NCBI GenBank assembly: GCA_964057225.1
Contig: OZ059897.1
Span: 7,316,001 to 7,380,000 of the forward strand
From: Auanema rhodensis
Taxonomy: Eukaryota > Nematoda > Chromadorea > Rhabditida > Rhabditidae
Reading direction: 5' to 3'
DNA length: 64,000 nt
Positions within the stretch are counted from its first letter, which is position 1. Each line of letters opens with the position of its first letter. The notes beneath the pieces were generated by a model. That model worked only from the letters and a program-made list of their open reading frames with translations. It was not told the DNA's origin and did not search any database. Below are positions 1 to 11,681 of this stretch, piece by piece. A program made the position numbers and the translations under genes.

Positions 1-291
1 CAGGTAACATTCAGCAAATACCTTTAACCGAATTAAGACAATTACGAGTGACACAAGTGATTTATTGAAATATAAGATTGTATTTCATAGTTTCAGAAAA
101 TATTGTGGTTAAGAAAATACAATTTAAACATATTACATTGTTCACATTTTAAAATTAAAAAGTGGACTCTTATATATACAGAAGTACTTAAATACAAAAT
201 GGCAAAAGACATATGAAAACCAAGTTATAAAATTTGCAGCTTTAAAAAAACTCTTCAATTTTTTAATAAGAATTGAACAAAACAAAAACTT

Positions 292-364
292 AGCCCCGTA
301 GGGGGCTCGAACCCCTGACCGTTAGATTAAAAGTCTAACGCTCTACCAGCTGAGCTAACGAGGC
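292..364 (-). tRNA. tRNA-Lys (anticodon UUU)
   Basis: The reverse strand folds as a full 73-nt cloverleaf. It has a 7-bp acceptor (GCCTCGT with ACGGGGC, one U-G pair), a 4-bp D stem GCTC/GAGC, a 5-bp anticodon stem TTAGA/TCTAA around loop CTTTTAA (anticodon TTT), a 5-nt variable loop and a 5-bp T stem AGGGG/CCCCT. The A box TAGCTCAGCTGG and a B-box-like GGTTCGAGCCC are present. A TTTTT run starts a few bases downstream and would serve as the Pol III terminator. No intron and no encoded CCA. The discriminator base reads U rather than the G usual for eukaryotic tRNA-Lys, which is odd and leaves some doubt about charging. Confidence 0.93.
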
Positions 365-973
365 TACGGACACATCTGATTTTGTTTCATTTGGTAATGT
401 TTTCAAACTGTTGCATCAACAGAAGTTTTGTATCTCTACAGTATTAGAAAGGCACATCGTCAATATGAATTAATACAGATCAACAAGTAAAAATGATTCT
501 ATACCATTACGATATGGGGGGGGGGGGGGGGGAGATAGCTGAAAACATAAGTACTAATAATTAAATAATTATAAGATCAAATATTCTTAATATTAATATA
601 TTTTGCTTATATATATATTTGCACTGATAACATAATGTATTGAAACCACCAATATATTAATTTCACACGATGCCTTGATCGTAAATTATTCGCATATTTC
701 TTAATTTTAAAAAATAATTAATATTTCATCTCAACATTTCTTTAACTACTCTTCGTTATTTTTAATGAAAATCTATTAATACAATTTAATTTGATTTGAT
801 TAATGGTTTTATAATGTACGATTCAATTAAAGAAACTATGGAGTTCAATATAACATTTGAGAGCAAACAAACGAAAGTTACATAGAACAACTGAAACATA
901 CCCGTCTGATATTGTACATAAAGCAATTTTGAAAGAGAAAATATCATAATATGATAGGTTTTTTGCATCAGCT
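365..973. other. intergenic, AT-rich, with mono-G tract
   Basis: This is the spacer between the tRNA and the 3' end of the nuclear receptor gene. It is very AT-rich and holds a 17-base G run at 516-532. I see no gene in it. Bases 1-291 likewise show nothing recognisable. Confidence 0.6.
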
Positions 974-2674
974 TTAGAACTTTCGATCAAATCGATGTCT
1001 GCGTAATTCTGATGTCCAGGCAGCAAATTCAACAATATTCAGAATATCCGAAACTTCAATGTTATCCGTTGATAGAAATGTAATGTCCTAATGATATATT
1101 ATTGTATTTCATCAAATTTATCAAAATCTTACTGTAATTGCCGATACTAGAAGTGATATTTTAGCTATTCGTACTGCTACTTCTGCTTCACTTCTACCTT
1201 CTGAACAAGCATCTGACAACAGGCCAATATACTTATCACGAGCTTGATTAAGAATATGCAATGAGGTAGCACTCACAAAAGGAACATCTAAAGCTTTATT
1301 ATATAATTATTTCGTCATCATGAACAACTTGTCACTCACAATCAGCAAATATGACAAACACTGAGCCGACCATTATCTCTTCTTCTGTTAAATGCAATTT
1401 TTTTAAAGGACCCGCCAATGTTTCTAGTGATTTTTGGGAAACTCCTCTATAAATTTTATGAATTTTTCATAAAAACTTTAATATTGAAATCCTACGTATT
1501 ATCAGGAAATGCTTGTTCCGACTTTATAGCTGAATGATATGTTCCATTAGCATAGCAGACTCCATTACAATTCGATTTTGCTGTCCAATTAGTTACGAGC
1601 CACCAGTAAAAAGCTGCAAACCGGGATTTCGCAACATTCATCTGAAATATTGGGCACATTTTCTCTTAAAGCTTGATCAGCATTAAGCTCACTCTATCCT
1701 CTTCATCTAAAGCTAAAAATTCGGGCAAATGATTAAGAACATCAGAGAAGAGTACGAAATTTCTGTTAAAATCTCCGAGAACATCTTTGATTGTAGCTGG
1801 TCTTTCACCAGTTGGGTTTAACTAAAGAAAACTGAATTAGCTGCAAAGTTTACTTCATACTATTTACTTTTGTTCTTTGAGATACAATGTGAGGATTATA
1901 GAAAGCGACTTGAAAAGGATAGCTGGCATTTGAAGAATATTCAGCGATATCATCAGTTCGATTGAAAATATCACGAAGCATTTTACTAAACTCCGTCAGA
2001 TTCTAAAAAAATGATATCAACTATAACATTGAAAAAAAATATACGGACAACTAGATTTGACTTATTCTCAACAGAAAGTGATGGTGGACTTTGCACATCG
2101 CTTGTTTGACAATCCATATTTCTTCAAATCAAAATCAAAATTCAACAAAGAATCGTTTTAATACTCGAATATACCTTGTTTGAATCGCTTCTTCGTCTAC
2201 CTCATCGATCAGCAATGATGGAATTGTCACAGAATTAACCAAATCATCATAATTTTCACTTTGCACAGCTCTTGGATTCATTCCAACTCTGAGACAAACT
2301 GTTAAACGACATGCTCTACACGTATTTCTTTGTTCTAAAGGCATGTTCAACACATTATTCCACTAAGAAAGGAAAACAAGAAGAAATATACCTTTCTGTA
2401 TAGGGCAACTCCCACCAAATCTACAAGCATATGTCCTGTTTTTCCAAATGCTTCTGCGGAAAAATCCTTTGCATCCATTACAAGCATTAACTCCATAATG
2501 CTTTCCAAGAGCCTAAATAATATTTTTTCAATAAATAATTGAAACAAAAATACTTACAACATCTCCACAAACAGCACAAAATAGTTGAGCTTTGCGCTTT
2601 CTAGAGTTAGTTATATTTCCTCCTGATTCAATCGGCGAGACGGATGTTGATGGAACAGCATCTCCGCTGCTCAT
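974..2674 (-). CDS. nuclear hormone receptor (C4 zinc-finger DBD plus ligand-binding domain)
   Basis: A nuclear receptor transcription factor with a complete DNA-binding domain and a nematode-type ligand-binding domain. Exon 1 (2674-2558) starts MSSGDAVP and ends CAVCGDV. Exon 2 (2512-2392) gives the P-box helix [16 protein letters not shown] and [11 protein letters not shown]. Exon 3 (2334-2175) gives [20 protein letters not shown]. The phase of the 2391/2335 junction selects this inner TTTAG acceptor over an earlier one that hits a stop. Later exons run down to TAA at 974-976 and include [10 protein letters not shown], typical of nematode receptor LBDs. The last residues are [16 protein letters not shown]. 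An acceptor-like TTTACAG lies 9 nt before the ATG. Introns are about 45-60 bp. One middle exon junction (near 2050) is uncertain. The family is clear, but I cannot assign the C. elegans orthologue. Confidence 0.88.
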
Positions 2675-3699
2675 AAGAAAAGTCTGTAAATAGACTGTTT
2701 TTGAAGAAAAATTTGGCAGAAGAGAAAAAGAGAATTGAATTACAGTCTGCTTTTCGCGGAAAGTAGAAAACAAAAGCAACAATAGCCTAAAGGTGAGAGG
2801 AACGGCAGAAAAATCAAGGTGCGGGGGGGGGGGTTATCAGTTAAAACGAATGAAAACGAGTTTCGAAAGATATTAAAATAATTTATTATGCAGAAATTAA
2901 AAATATAAATGAAATAATTTGAAAAAAATGAATAAAAAACTATTCAAAGCAAGTGATATTGGTCCAAATGATATCAAATTAGATATGACTATAGTGACGA
3001 AAAATGGTTGCCTAGTTACGAGAAAACGAGAATAAGGAAATAAAGTCAAATCAAAGACTGTTTAGAATAAAAGAATCAAAACGTTTAGAAGCGAAAGTAG
3101 AAAATGGATCAATATTCTCAAATAGAGTGTGAGTCTTATCATCAGCTGATGATCAGTATGGCAATGTCATGAAGAAAAGATGCAAAAGAAAGGAAGTGGA
3201 AAAGGGCAACGTGATCGCAACCAATTCTTGTTTCAATATCACGGAATAGAAAACTAAAAACAAGAAAACGGAAATGTAGAATCAAAAGGTTTGTTCTAAG
3301 TTTCTTAAGAAACAATATCCAAAACCGACGTATATTGGTGCTTATAAGTATTGCATTGACGTAGAAATAACATTGCGTATTAGGATTTATTAAATCTTAT
3401 AAAGCGTGAGAAGAAAAGAAGATGAAGAAATAATCTAGAAAACAATCAATATATAGAAACTAGCTCATGCTATTTGACAAGAAAAAGTAGGCAAAAGATA
3501 GCAATAATGAGAGAGGGAGCAGGAAAACTGAGAAGGAGAAAGAATTCCGAGAGTGGCCCATGTGCTACTTATATTATAATTGAAGACACAGAGAATAACA
3601 GAGAACGAGGCATAACTCAGCTTCTTCAGAAAACAGAGAAGACCAACAAGGAAATGAAAGGAAGAAAAGGAGAGAAAAGGAGACAGAGAGAAGTAAAGG

Positions 3700-3764
<65 letters not shown>

Positions 3765-4861
3765 GGAGAAAAAGAGAGAAAAACTGAGTTACTGATCAAG
3801 AATTACTGAGACGGACTCTTAAAGTACATCTACCTAAACTACTGTTGATCAGCCGTACATGTTCATCATTTTCTAAAGAAAAAAGAGAAGTGGATTCCCG
3901 TCTCCCTTTCATAAGCAATATTCTCCCTTTTTAAATATTCCGTAGTTCAGGCTCATGCAGTTTGTTCGGATAGGTCAAAGAAGAAACATTATGTTTATCA
4001 TAGTTAGTCAAATGTAGTTTCAGCTGCCTCTCCTTCTCTTACTCTCTTCATCTCTCTTTATCTGCTTATGAGAGAGCAATACTCTCTTCAACAATTGAAA
4101 TGAGATTTCGTTAATATGAGAGCCAATACTCATGTAAGCGAATATGTTTCCCGAAGCTGAGAGAAGAAAAGAAAAAGGTGCGCCACTTAGTTTAGACAGA
4201 AGATAGCTGAAAAGAAAATAGAGGGTAAGACCTCCAGCCTTTCAATGATGATGTGAATATTGACCTTTGCTCTATACATCCATACTCGGTTCGCAAGCAC
4301 ACTTTTGCTTCTATTTGACGTCTGTTCAAACGGAAAAGGAAGAGCTACGTATAACACTAGATTTCTATGCCCTACTCCGTATCATTAATCTATGATTCGT
4401 TGTAATATTAACTCAACAACGAACAATTAATTAAGAATCAATTTATTAAAATTAGCTAATGAAAGAAGATGAATAAATTACTCTGAAAATACAAAACCAA
4501 CAAAACCGGCGATGTGAAAAACGAATACACAGAGAAAACCATTTACGAGATCACCTCTTGGTTGCTTCGAAAAAAAAAAGGAAAAAATAAAACTGCGTTA
4601 ATAGAAATTATGACCAAAAGCAAGTGCAAAAACTAACCTAATTACCCGTGATAATTAAACAATGTACAATAACGGATAAAGAGTAAAGCACAATCAGATC
4701 TAAGGTTATGCTAAAGAGGTGTATGGAATTGCACTGTCAAAGCTTATTAAATAATACAAGTTAGAATTTGAGCAGTTAAATATAACCTGAAAGAAAGCCA
4801 ATATGAACGTAAGCTAACACCTAATAACTGTGTTATGAGTCATGAGTCTTGAGTATATCAT
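2675..4861. other. purine-rich spacer upstream of the nuclear receptor
   Basis: No coding exon is recognised. The + strand is rich in A and G, with an (AG)n array at 3703-3756 and an 11-base G run at 2823-2833. Read on the minus strand it is CT-rich, like the long introns of this window. It may therefore be the outron or a 5' intron of the receptor gene. The 111-codon + strand frame at 3474-3809 comes from the GA repeat. Confidence 0.5.
3703..3756. repeat. (AG)n microsatellite
   Basis: A nearly perfect AG dinucleotide array in the spacer upstream of the nuclear receptor gene. Confidence 0.95.
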
Positions 4862-7800
4862 TTAGATATGGCCACGCATCATCAAGCCTGGCGAATCATC
4901 CTCGTCATCTGTCTCAGTCTCACGACATGGACGTTTTCTTGGAAGAGGAGGTGGTAAAGGAAGATAGGTCTTACGGCCAGGCTGTACGTCGACTGGTGTA
5001 ACCTGCAAAATTGTTAATTAGAAAGATTTTCCTTAAAATGTCACTCACTTCTTGGGGTGGTCCTGCAATATATAGCAGGACTGGCAAGAGAATCAGTCCG
5101 TTGATGATACCAATGACGATCAAAGCAGACATGACAATGAAAAAGTATTTAACGACAAATTCGAACTCAGAGAAGCCGAGCATAAGAATTCCGAGAAGTG
5201 TTGAGAAGGCTCCGTGAATAACTGGAACGAAGACACGGTTGACAGCAGCAGCAGTACGCTCTGGTCGAGTTCCAAGCTGGGTCAAGAAAGCCAAAACGAC
5301 GTGAGCTGTGAATTCAACACCAATTCCTACAGCAGTAATGAGGGTTACAGCTGAAACTGGGTTCATTTTGATTCCAGCCCAGCCTAAGAATCCAGCTAGC
5401 TCAATGGTCATAGCTGAAATAATATGGATTAGATTATAGAAGAGCAAAACAAAAAACATACCAACTAAAATAGCTAAAATGCTTAAAGCAGCCCATGGGT
5501 TGAAGAGAAGTAGAGAGATAACAATGAATACAGCTAAGGCGATCGTAGCAATAGCACGGAGGAGATTGCCATTGAGATGGAGGTACTGCTCCCAGAATGT
5601 GAAAGCGATACCCTGAGGGAAGTTGGGCAAGCCACTAGCAGTGAAATTATCACAAGTCTTTCTGATCTCCTCAATCATAGTAACAATGACAGAAGTATCA
5701 GTTAATCCAGTCAAATAGAAAGGAATTTGAGAGTAGGCGAGTTTCTCTGCTGGTGGAACAAGTCCTGGATTACGTCTTTCCAAAGACCACTTGGGTGGAG
5801 TTGGATAAAAAGATGCTTGACTGACGTAATACCTGTAGAAATGGGGGTAAAAAGATTCTAAAAAATACGCCTTACATCATATTCTCCTGGTTGAACCAAG
5901 CGGTCAAACAGTTGTAAAAACCTTCGTCGTTGATGGTTCCGGTGGAATCGACAAGCTTTACTTTACCAACACGTCCATGACAGTTGTAGTTGTTTCCGTA
6001 ACTACATACCAAACGGAGACCAGTCATGGCATCATCAGAAATATTTCCAATAACGTTTCCATTATGATCAATTCTACAGGAAAATAATGAAAAACTGAAC
6101 AACTAGTTTAGATTACTCACCTTTTGCTCTCTACAGCGCTTTCATAGGTAGTTTGAATACTCCTAAGCCAATCTCTCATCATTTCAAGCCAATATTTCTC
6201 TGTTGGACGATTATTAACCTTAATAACAAAACGAGACGAGGCTGAAAAAAACAACAATATTAGCAGCAACTATCAACTTATCTTACCGATTGTGTTACGA
6301 TAGTCCTCAATCACATGCTGTTGACTAGCATAGTCGATATTAGGTCCTTTAAGCACAGCAAACATGGGATAGAAACTGAAAGCATAATACATGAATAACT
6401 AGGATTGTAAAAAATTTCCAATTACCTGAAGTATTTATCTCTAGCTTGAAGGAACTTGGCTGGAGCTGTATGCTCTGGGAGAACATCAGACAACTCAAGA
6501 CCAATACTAGCTTGATGAATACCAACAAAGGAAATAGCGATCAAGGCACATGTACCGAAGAGGACGAAAGACTAGAATTTTAATTTGTTAATGAAAAAGA
6601 TGAATAAAACACTTACTCTAAACCATCCTCTCTCAATGAGTGGTACATAATATGTCTTGATGAAAGCTTGAAGGTTGAAAGATTGTTCAGGTACCTCCTC
6701 AATCAAATCTTTGTAAGTCATAGGGATATCACGACAAGAGGAAGGTTCTCCGATAGTTCTCTTTTGCTACAACATAAATATTAGGTATATAAGCAATTTA
6801 AGACTCTTACCTGAATTTGAGGCTTAGAAATCATGGAATAATTCTCTTCCCGAGTATCTCCATATAAGCAACACAAAATGTCTCTTCTACCAGCTTTACG
6901 ACGACGAAGATCAATAGAGATGATAGCCTGAACAACAAAACACATAATGGGAAAAGAAAAATAAACCCTACAGGATATACGGTGAGAATAGCAATGAAGT
7001 TGAAAGTCAGCAAAATAGAACTTTGAGCACAGAAAGATCTGAGAGCAGGAATTGGTAACAAAGTTCCTGCAAAAAGTTGTAATATCAGAAACTGCTCCAG
7101 AGAAATTAGAACTTACCGGCAAGGAAAGACAAAATGTTATTGATAGAAGTGCACAACAAGCTCATACCAGTTTCACGGAGAAGAATTCCCATCTCATGAC
7201 GTCCAGTCATCAGAAGGTCATCGTGATAGTTGTGAAGAAGCATGAACATGTTATCAACACCAATACCAAGAGTAAGGAAAGGCACAATCTGGGTTGTTGC
7301 GGCGTTGAACTCAATACCGAACCATGTTGCCAAGCCAAGTCCAGAGACTGATGCAAAGGTAACAGTAAGGACTCCGGCAAGAGCTAATCCCATGCAAGAT
7401 TGGGAAGCTGGAAGACATCCCTCTCTCTTGAATTGAGTCATCATGGCATAAACAAGCTAAACGATAACATTGAAATACAATACAAACTCAAAAAATGCTT
7501 ACCATCAAACCATATCCTACAAAGATAATGGTATAATTGAATTGACAGAATTCTTCCAACATATCAGCAATTGAGGTGGAAGCTAGAGGATGAATAGTTC
7601 TTCTCTCTTGGCCATTAACGTCAAAGTTATCGTGATGCTTGTACATGCGGGAAGTAAAGTTTCTCTGCCAGGCTTGAATAACTTTAGCTGCCAACTCCTC
7701 ATTCCAAACAGCAAGGTTACGAGCGGACTTGAAGCTTTTACGTTGTTCAGCAGTCATGTTAACCTTAATTAACACTATAACAAGATAGATAAATCTTCTA

Positions 7801-10427
7801 GCTTACTCTATCCTTGAAACGAAGGAACACATCATTAGGACTGGCAACAAGGAAAACACTTTGCAAAGCATCAGCGAAGTTCAGATGATTATCTGTGTGA
7901 GATCTCTTGGTACCTCCAAGGATCATATCTTCTGGCCAGCGCAAGACAGATGGAGCAAATCCTGGGCATCCACCAGTCATAGTAGATCCGTAATTAGGGA
8001 ACTTAGGGAATTCATCCTAAAAATGTCATTCATAGACAATGAAATGCAAAATTCAGATACAAACCTCAGTAAGGAAGTTTACCCATTTTCCACGATTTTC
8101 TTGCATCCATTTCATCATTCCAGATCTCATCTTCTTACAAGAATTTGCTGAAGAATATAAATTACAACTCGAAGCGAATATTCAAACATACTTAATTTTG
8201 TGTTATTTTGTTCAGGTGCAACAGTGGTTGTAGTTGTTGTGGTTGGAAGTGCAGCAGGTGTGCCATCAGTATCTCTTTTCTTTCTGGCTCCAAGTAGAGA
8301 AAACAGTGAGTTCAAAAGATCTGGAGCTTCACCACTCTCCTCTTGCTCTTCTTCATATACAACGTGGATTCCATTTTGTTCGGTGTATTCAACAAATCTT
8401 TCCAAGTATGGACAGACATCGTAATAATTTGGTGCAAGCGTTGGACATTCGGGATCGAGAGGATTCATGCAGGGACGATCAAGGTAGCCATGACCGAGAC
8501 CAGCCTAAACAAGAAAATAAGAAACCATATTGAGAACAGAACTACTCACTCGTTCGAAGAAAGAGAAATGAGATCCTAGTGACATAATAGAGTTAATTTC
8601 CGTTACGACAGCAATGGGATCAAAATTAGTCCATTTAATTTTATTAGATTTAGGAAGTGAGTTCAATAATCCACCAATAACTCCGAGATCGCTGGAAAAT
8701 AATTTACAGTTTTCATAGACAAGACCGAAAATGCTCACTTCTTGGTTACAGGGGGGAAAGGACCTAATGCTTTTCCTCCTTCCCAGAAACAATCAATGGG
8801 GGTAATCCAAATGCAAGGAACAATTCTTTCAATTACATGTTCAAATGACTTGGCCATGGGGTCGTCTCCGAGCGGTGCAGCAGGTTTGAAACAGATATCA
8901 TGGAGAGTCCAATTGCTAAGAGGACAAAAAAATAGAATAATGAAACAACAAACATTCATACCTTCCGTGAACTTCAACTTTCATTGTTGCAATCTCTTCC
9001 ATAATTTTTACATGTTTCAGTAATCCGTCTAGTGATAAAGCATTCTGTCCCGGAAATTCTGGTGTTTGGATCACAACCTTCAATGATCAACATGAGAAAA
9101 CAGAAAACAACTGACTAAAGAATACCTGATACCCTCCACCTAGTCCGTTTTCTCGAACAATTTCCACACTTTCAGAATCATTGAATTTAAGATTTTGCTG
9201 CACATTGTTAAGGAAATTAAGTTCTTCGTCTAGTCGTCCACCCTCTTAAAAAAAACATTAAATTTGAAAATCTGAGAAATAGAACTTACGAGCTACCCAC
9301 AGCTTGACTATATCTGTCTCGATACGGACATACTGGAGACCATAACAGCAGATAGAGAACAAAATCAAAATAGTACATATAACTGTGGAAGCATTAGCTT
9401 GTACAAAATTTCCTAAGGAGAAGAGAAGTTTTTGGATAAAACTTCTTGAGTACAAAGCCCATTGGTTTCCAGTGGCTTTTCCCTGAAAAATTTAAATCGT
9501 CAGCATTTTTCTTCACAGGAATTCAAGAAATTTCATGGTTTCATCGATGAACAAATCGCAGATTACTTCAACAAGAATTAAAGACCTACGCGACATTAAC
9601 ACTTTTGGCCTTGAATTCAAACATTAAACTCAATAGCGCACTTTTGTATTTCCGTGTGGTCAGTGGAATGGAAATATAGTAAAAAAGTATTGTTAAAACC
9701 AATATTTTCGTTGAAAATCAACTTGAATACAATTTGAATCATCTTTTTCCCATTAGAAGATAATTTCAACTATAGCTTATATATGAAAAATGCAAATAAG
9801 GTCATTCATGCCACTCTAATAAAGACATTTGCTCTCTCTCATTCTCTCATAGTAATTTCGAAAACGCCATCTGGTGTCAGTAGAGACAACAGAATGAATA
9901 CTAAACAGAGAAAACACAGAAAAATCGCAGAACTACACACGTGTATACATATTGTGCATCAAAACGTAGTCATCGTATGAAAGTTACAGGTAAACAAGGG
10001 GAAATAAACAAAATACTCCAAGTTAAGAAGATAAGAAAACTCACTCTTTTGATTTGTTGCAGACAAAGATCTGCATCACACCAAGACGGCCGTTGCCTAA
10101 ATTCTTTTTTCCACCTGCTATTATATTCATCTGAGCTAGATTTCCAAACAAGGCAACGATCAAGGTACTGAATAACAATACATGAAATTAAAGAAAAAGA
10201 AAAAGAAATTTACATTTAGAAATGAATTCCTATTACCGCTTATCAGCTCATTTGGAATATCGTAATCAGTTTCGGCATCGAAATAATCGTCCTCGTCTGG
10301 CGCTAAACCAGAAACAGTTTCAGTCAATACACACCGAATACTCACCTAGGTTTAGTAAATGTTGAGCAGATCGATTTGAAGGCCCCTGGGAACGCTTTGC
10401 TCCTGGTGGTTCAAGAAGTGTTAGCAT
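4862..10427 (-). CDS. ptc: Patched homologue (12-TM, sterol-sensing domain)
   Basis: An RND-superfamily membrane protein of the Patched family, a lipid or sterol transporter and, in other animals, the Hedgehog receptor. I model 23 exons that keep phase throughout: 10427-10346, 10302-10214, 10167-10045, 9482-9290, 9244-9126, 9077-8962, 8915-8739, 8691-8550, 8504-8192, 8147-8065, 8016-7807, 7763-7503, 7456-7117, 7066-6972, 6927-6811, 6766-6617, 6571-6426, 6375-6287, 6241-6121, 6073-5876, 5832-5462, 5413-5049, 5002-4862, giving 1346 residues. Hallmarks in order: RPSWCDADLCLQQ and GKATGNQWALYSRSF near the N-terminus; RIETDIVKLWVAQGGRLDEE after TM1; CIWITPIDCFWEGG in the first lumenal loop; a sterol-sensing domain at about residues 610-770 with GIGVDNMF (near 700-707); GIGVEF in the second TM bundle. 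The short tail is proline-rich then acidic. Length suits C. elegans PTC-3 or PTC-1. The first exon has an acceptor at 10484 but its first Met is at 10427, so an upstream exon is possible. Confidence 0.93.
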
Positions 10428-10825
10428 AGGATATGGAAAGGAAAGTGCCACAGAAGAGCTTGACGCTTCTGTCGACACAAGTCCTGAAAACAACAGAAAC
10501 GTTAAACAGGGAAGCACAAATTAGCCTTAGAATTGTATAAATATAGATTGTACGTTTATATATATAAACCTATATATAAATAGAACATCAAAGAGAAAAG
10601 TAAAATACTGATAAGATAAAATATTTCGAGAAATATGTGAATCATTTAAGCAAAAAAGCAACATGAGTCATTTAAACAGAAGTATAGGCAACTATAGGCA
10701 TAGAGACGAAGAGAGTATTCAAACGTTATTGCTTGCGAGCGGAGAGAGGAAGAGAAAGAGAAGGAGACAGAAGAGAGGGCGAGCGCATGTCGCCCGCGTT
10801 GTCGCCAGCGAATTATGGGATAGAA

Positions 10826-11044
10826 TGACGATCGATACACAGGAGGAAAATGAGGTGAACGGCAGCCAGCCCGCCAGCCCGACGACTGCCGGCCTGCCAC
10901 AGCCATTCCACATAGGAGATACGAATGGAGGCAGAAAACGAGAGACATGGAAAGACAGAGAGAAAAGAGCCATTTCTGAAAAATCGATTCACACAAAAAA
11001 AGAACTTGCCCGTGGCATTCATCGAGCCAACAGCGACATTGCAT
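10826..11044 (+). other. possible small ORF, unidentified
   Basis: A 73-codon frame from ATG at 10826, in an unusually GC-rich island (about 10780-10900). Its first part (MTIDTQEENEVNGSQPASPT...) looks more like a protein N-terminus than repeat-derived coding. The second half is simple and charged. No homologue is recognised and no donor site is evident after the first part. It could equally be promoter sequence of the minus-strand Patched gene. Confidence 0.2.
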
Positions 11045-11486
11045 AGAAGATTAAAAAAGAACATGCAATATAAAAAGTAAGAACAAGTAAGAACAAGTAA
11101 CAAACATCAGAAAAGGAACTGAATAGTTGGACATTATCCAAGCTGAAGTTACACCATATAATAAAGAGCAGGAGAAGATTACAAGTTTTATAGCAACTAA
11201 GGCGTCCGAAAGATATGCTACATAGTTACGATATTGAACGATATATACGCCATTAGCCCAGGTGTGTAGTACATGGTTTTGGCGGATAGTAGATCACAAT
11301 TGATCTATATCAGATCGTGATAACTACATCTTGCATCCAAATATCTATGTTTCTATATGAATGCATATATATTTACAAATAATACGTTGTGAAAGAAATG
11401 AATTATAGCCAAATTAGTGATAGAATGAGGAGAAGAATGAGCACGCGTAATCAGGTGATTTTACCAAACAAGAACAGTTCCCTGAG

Positions 11487-11681
11487 TTGTGGGTGTATGT
11501 ATCAGATGACAAGAAATCCATTGCGATCATGTGCCATCAAAATACAGCTATACCCTTATCAGAGGTTCGGATTAAAATGAAAAGTACAAACATAAACCTG
11601 TGTGCTTCAATGAAAAGTGATAGAAAAAACCCTGAGGATGGTCTTATTGAGGAACTCTCTAAGTTTGTCATTTCCTACTAA
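11487..11681 (+). other. possible exon or ORF, unidentified
   Basis: A 64-codon frame containing VSDDKKSIAIMCHQN and IPLSEVRIKMKS, of balanced composition rather than GA-repeat-like. An overlapping minus-strand frame of 118 codons (11607-11963) is hydrophobic and less convincing. I cannot assign a family or link it to a gene. Confidence 0.15.

Noticed and set aside
2335-2391. Nuclear receptor exon 3 starting at the first acceptor (TTCTTAG, about 2362)
   Set aside because: It runs into TAA after two codons. The inner acceptor at 2335 restores the family sequence ([12 protein letters not shown]).
4971-5783. A single 270-codon exon of Patched read without a break
   Set aside because: The frame stays open through a 48-bp intron (5414-5461) with a good donor and acceptor. 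Splicing it gives LAILVAMTIELAG, the expected continuous TM segment.
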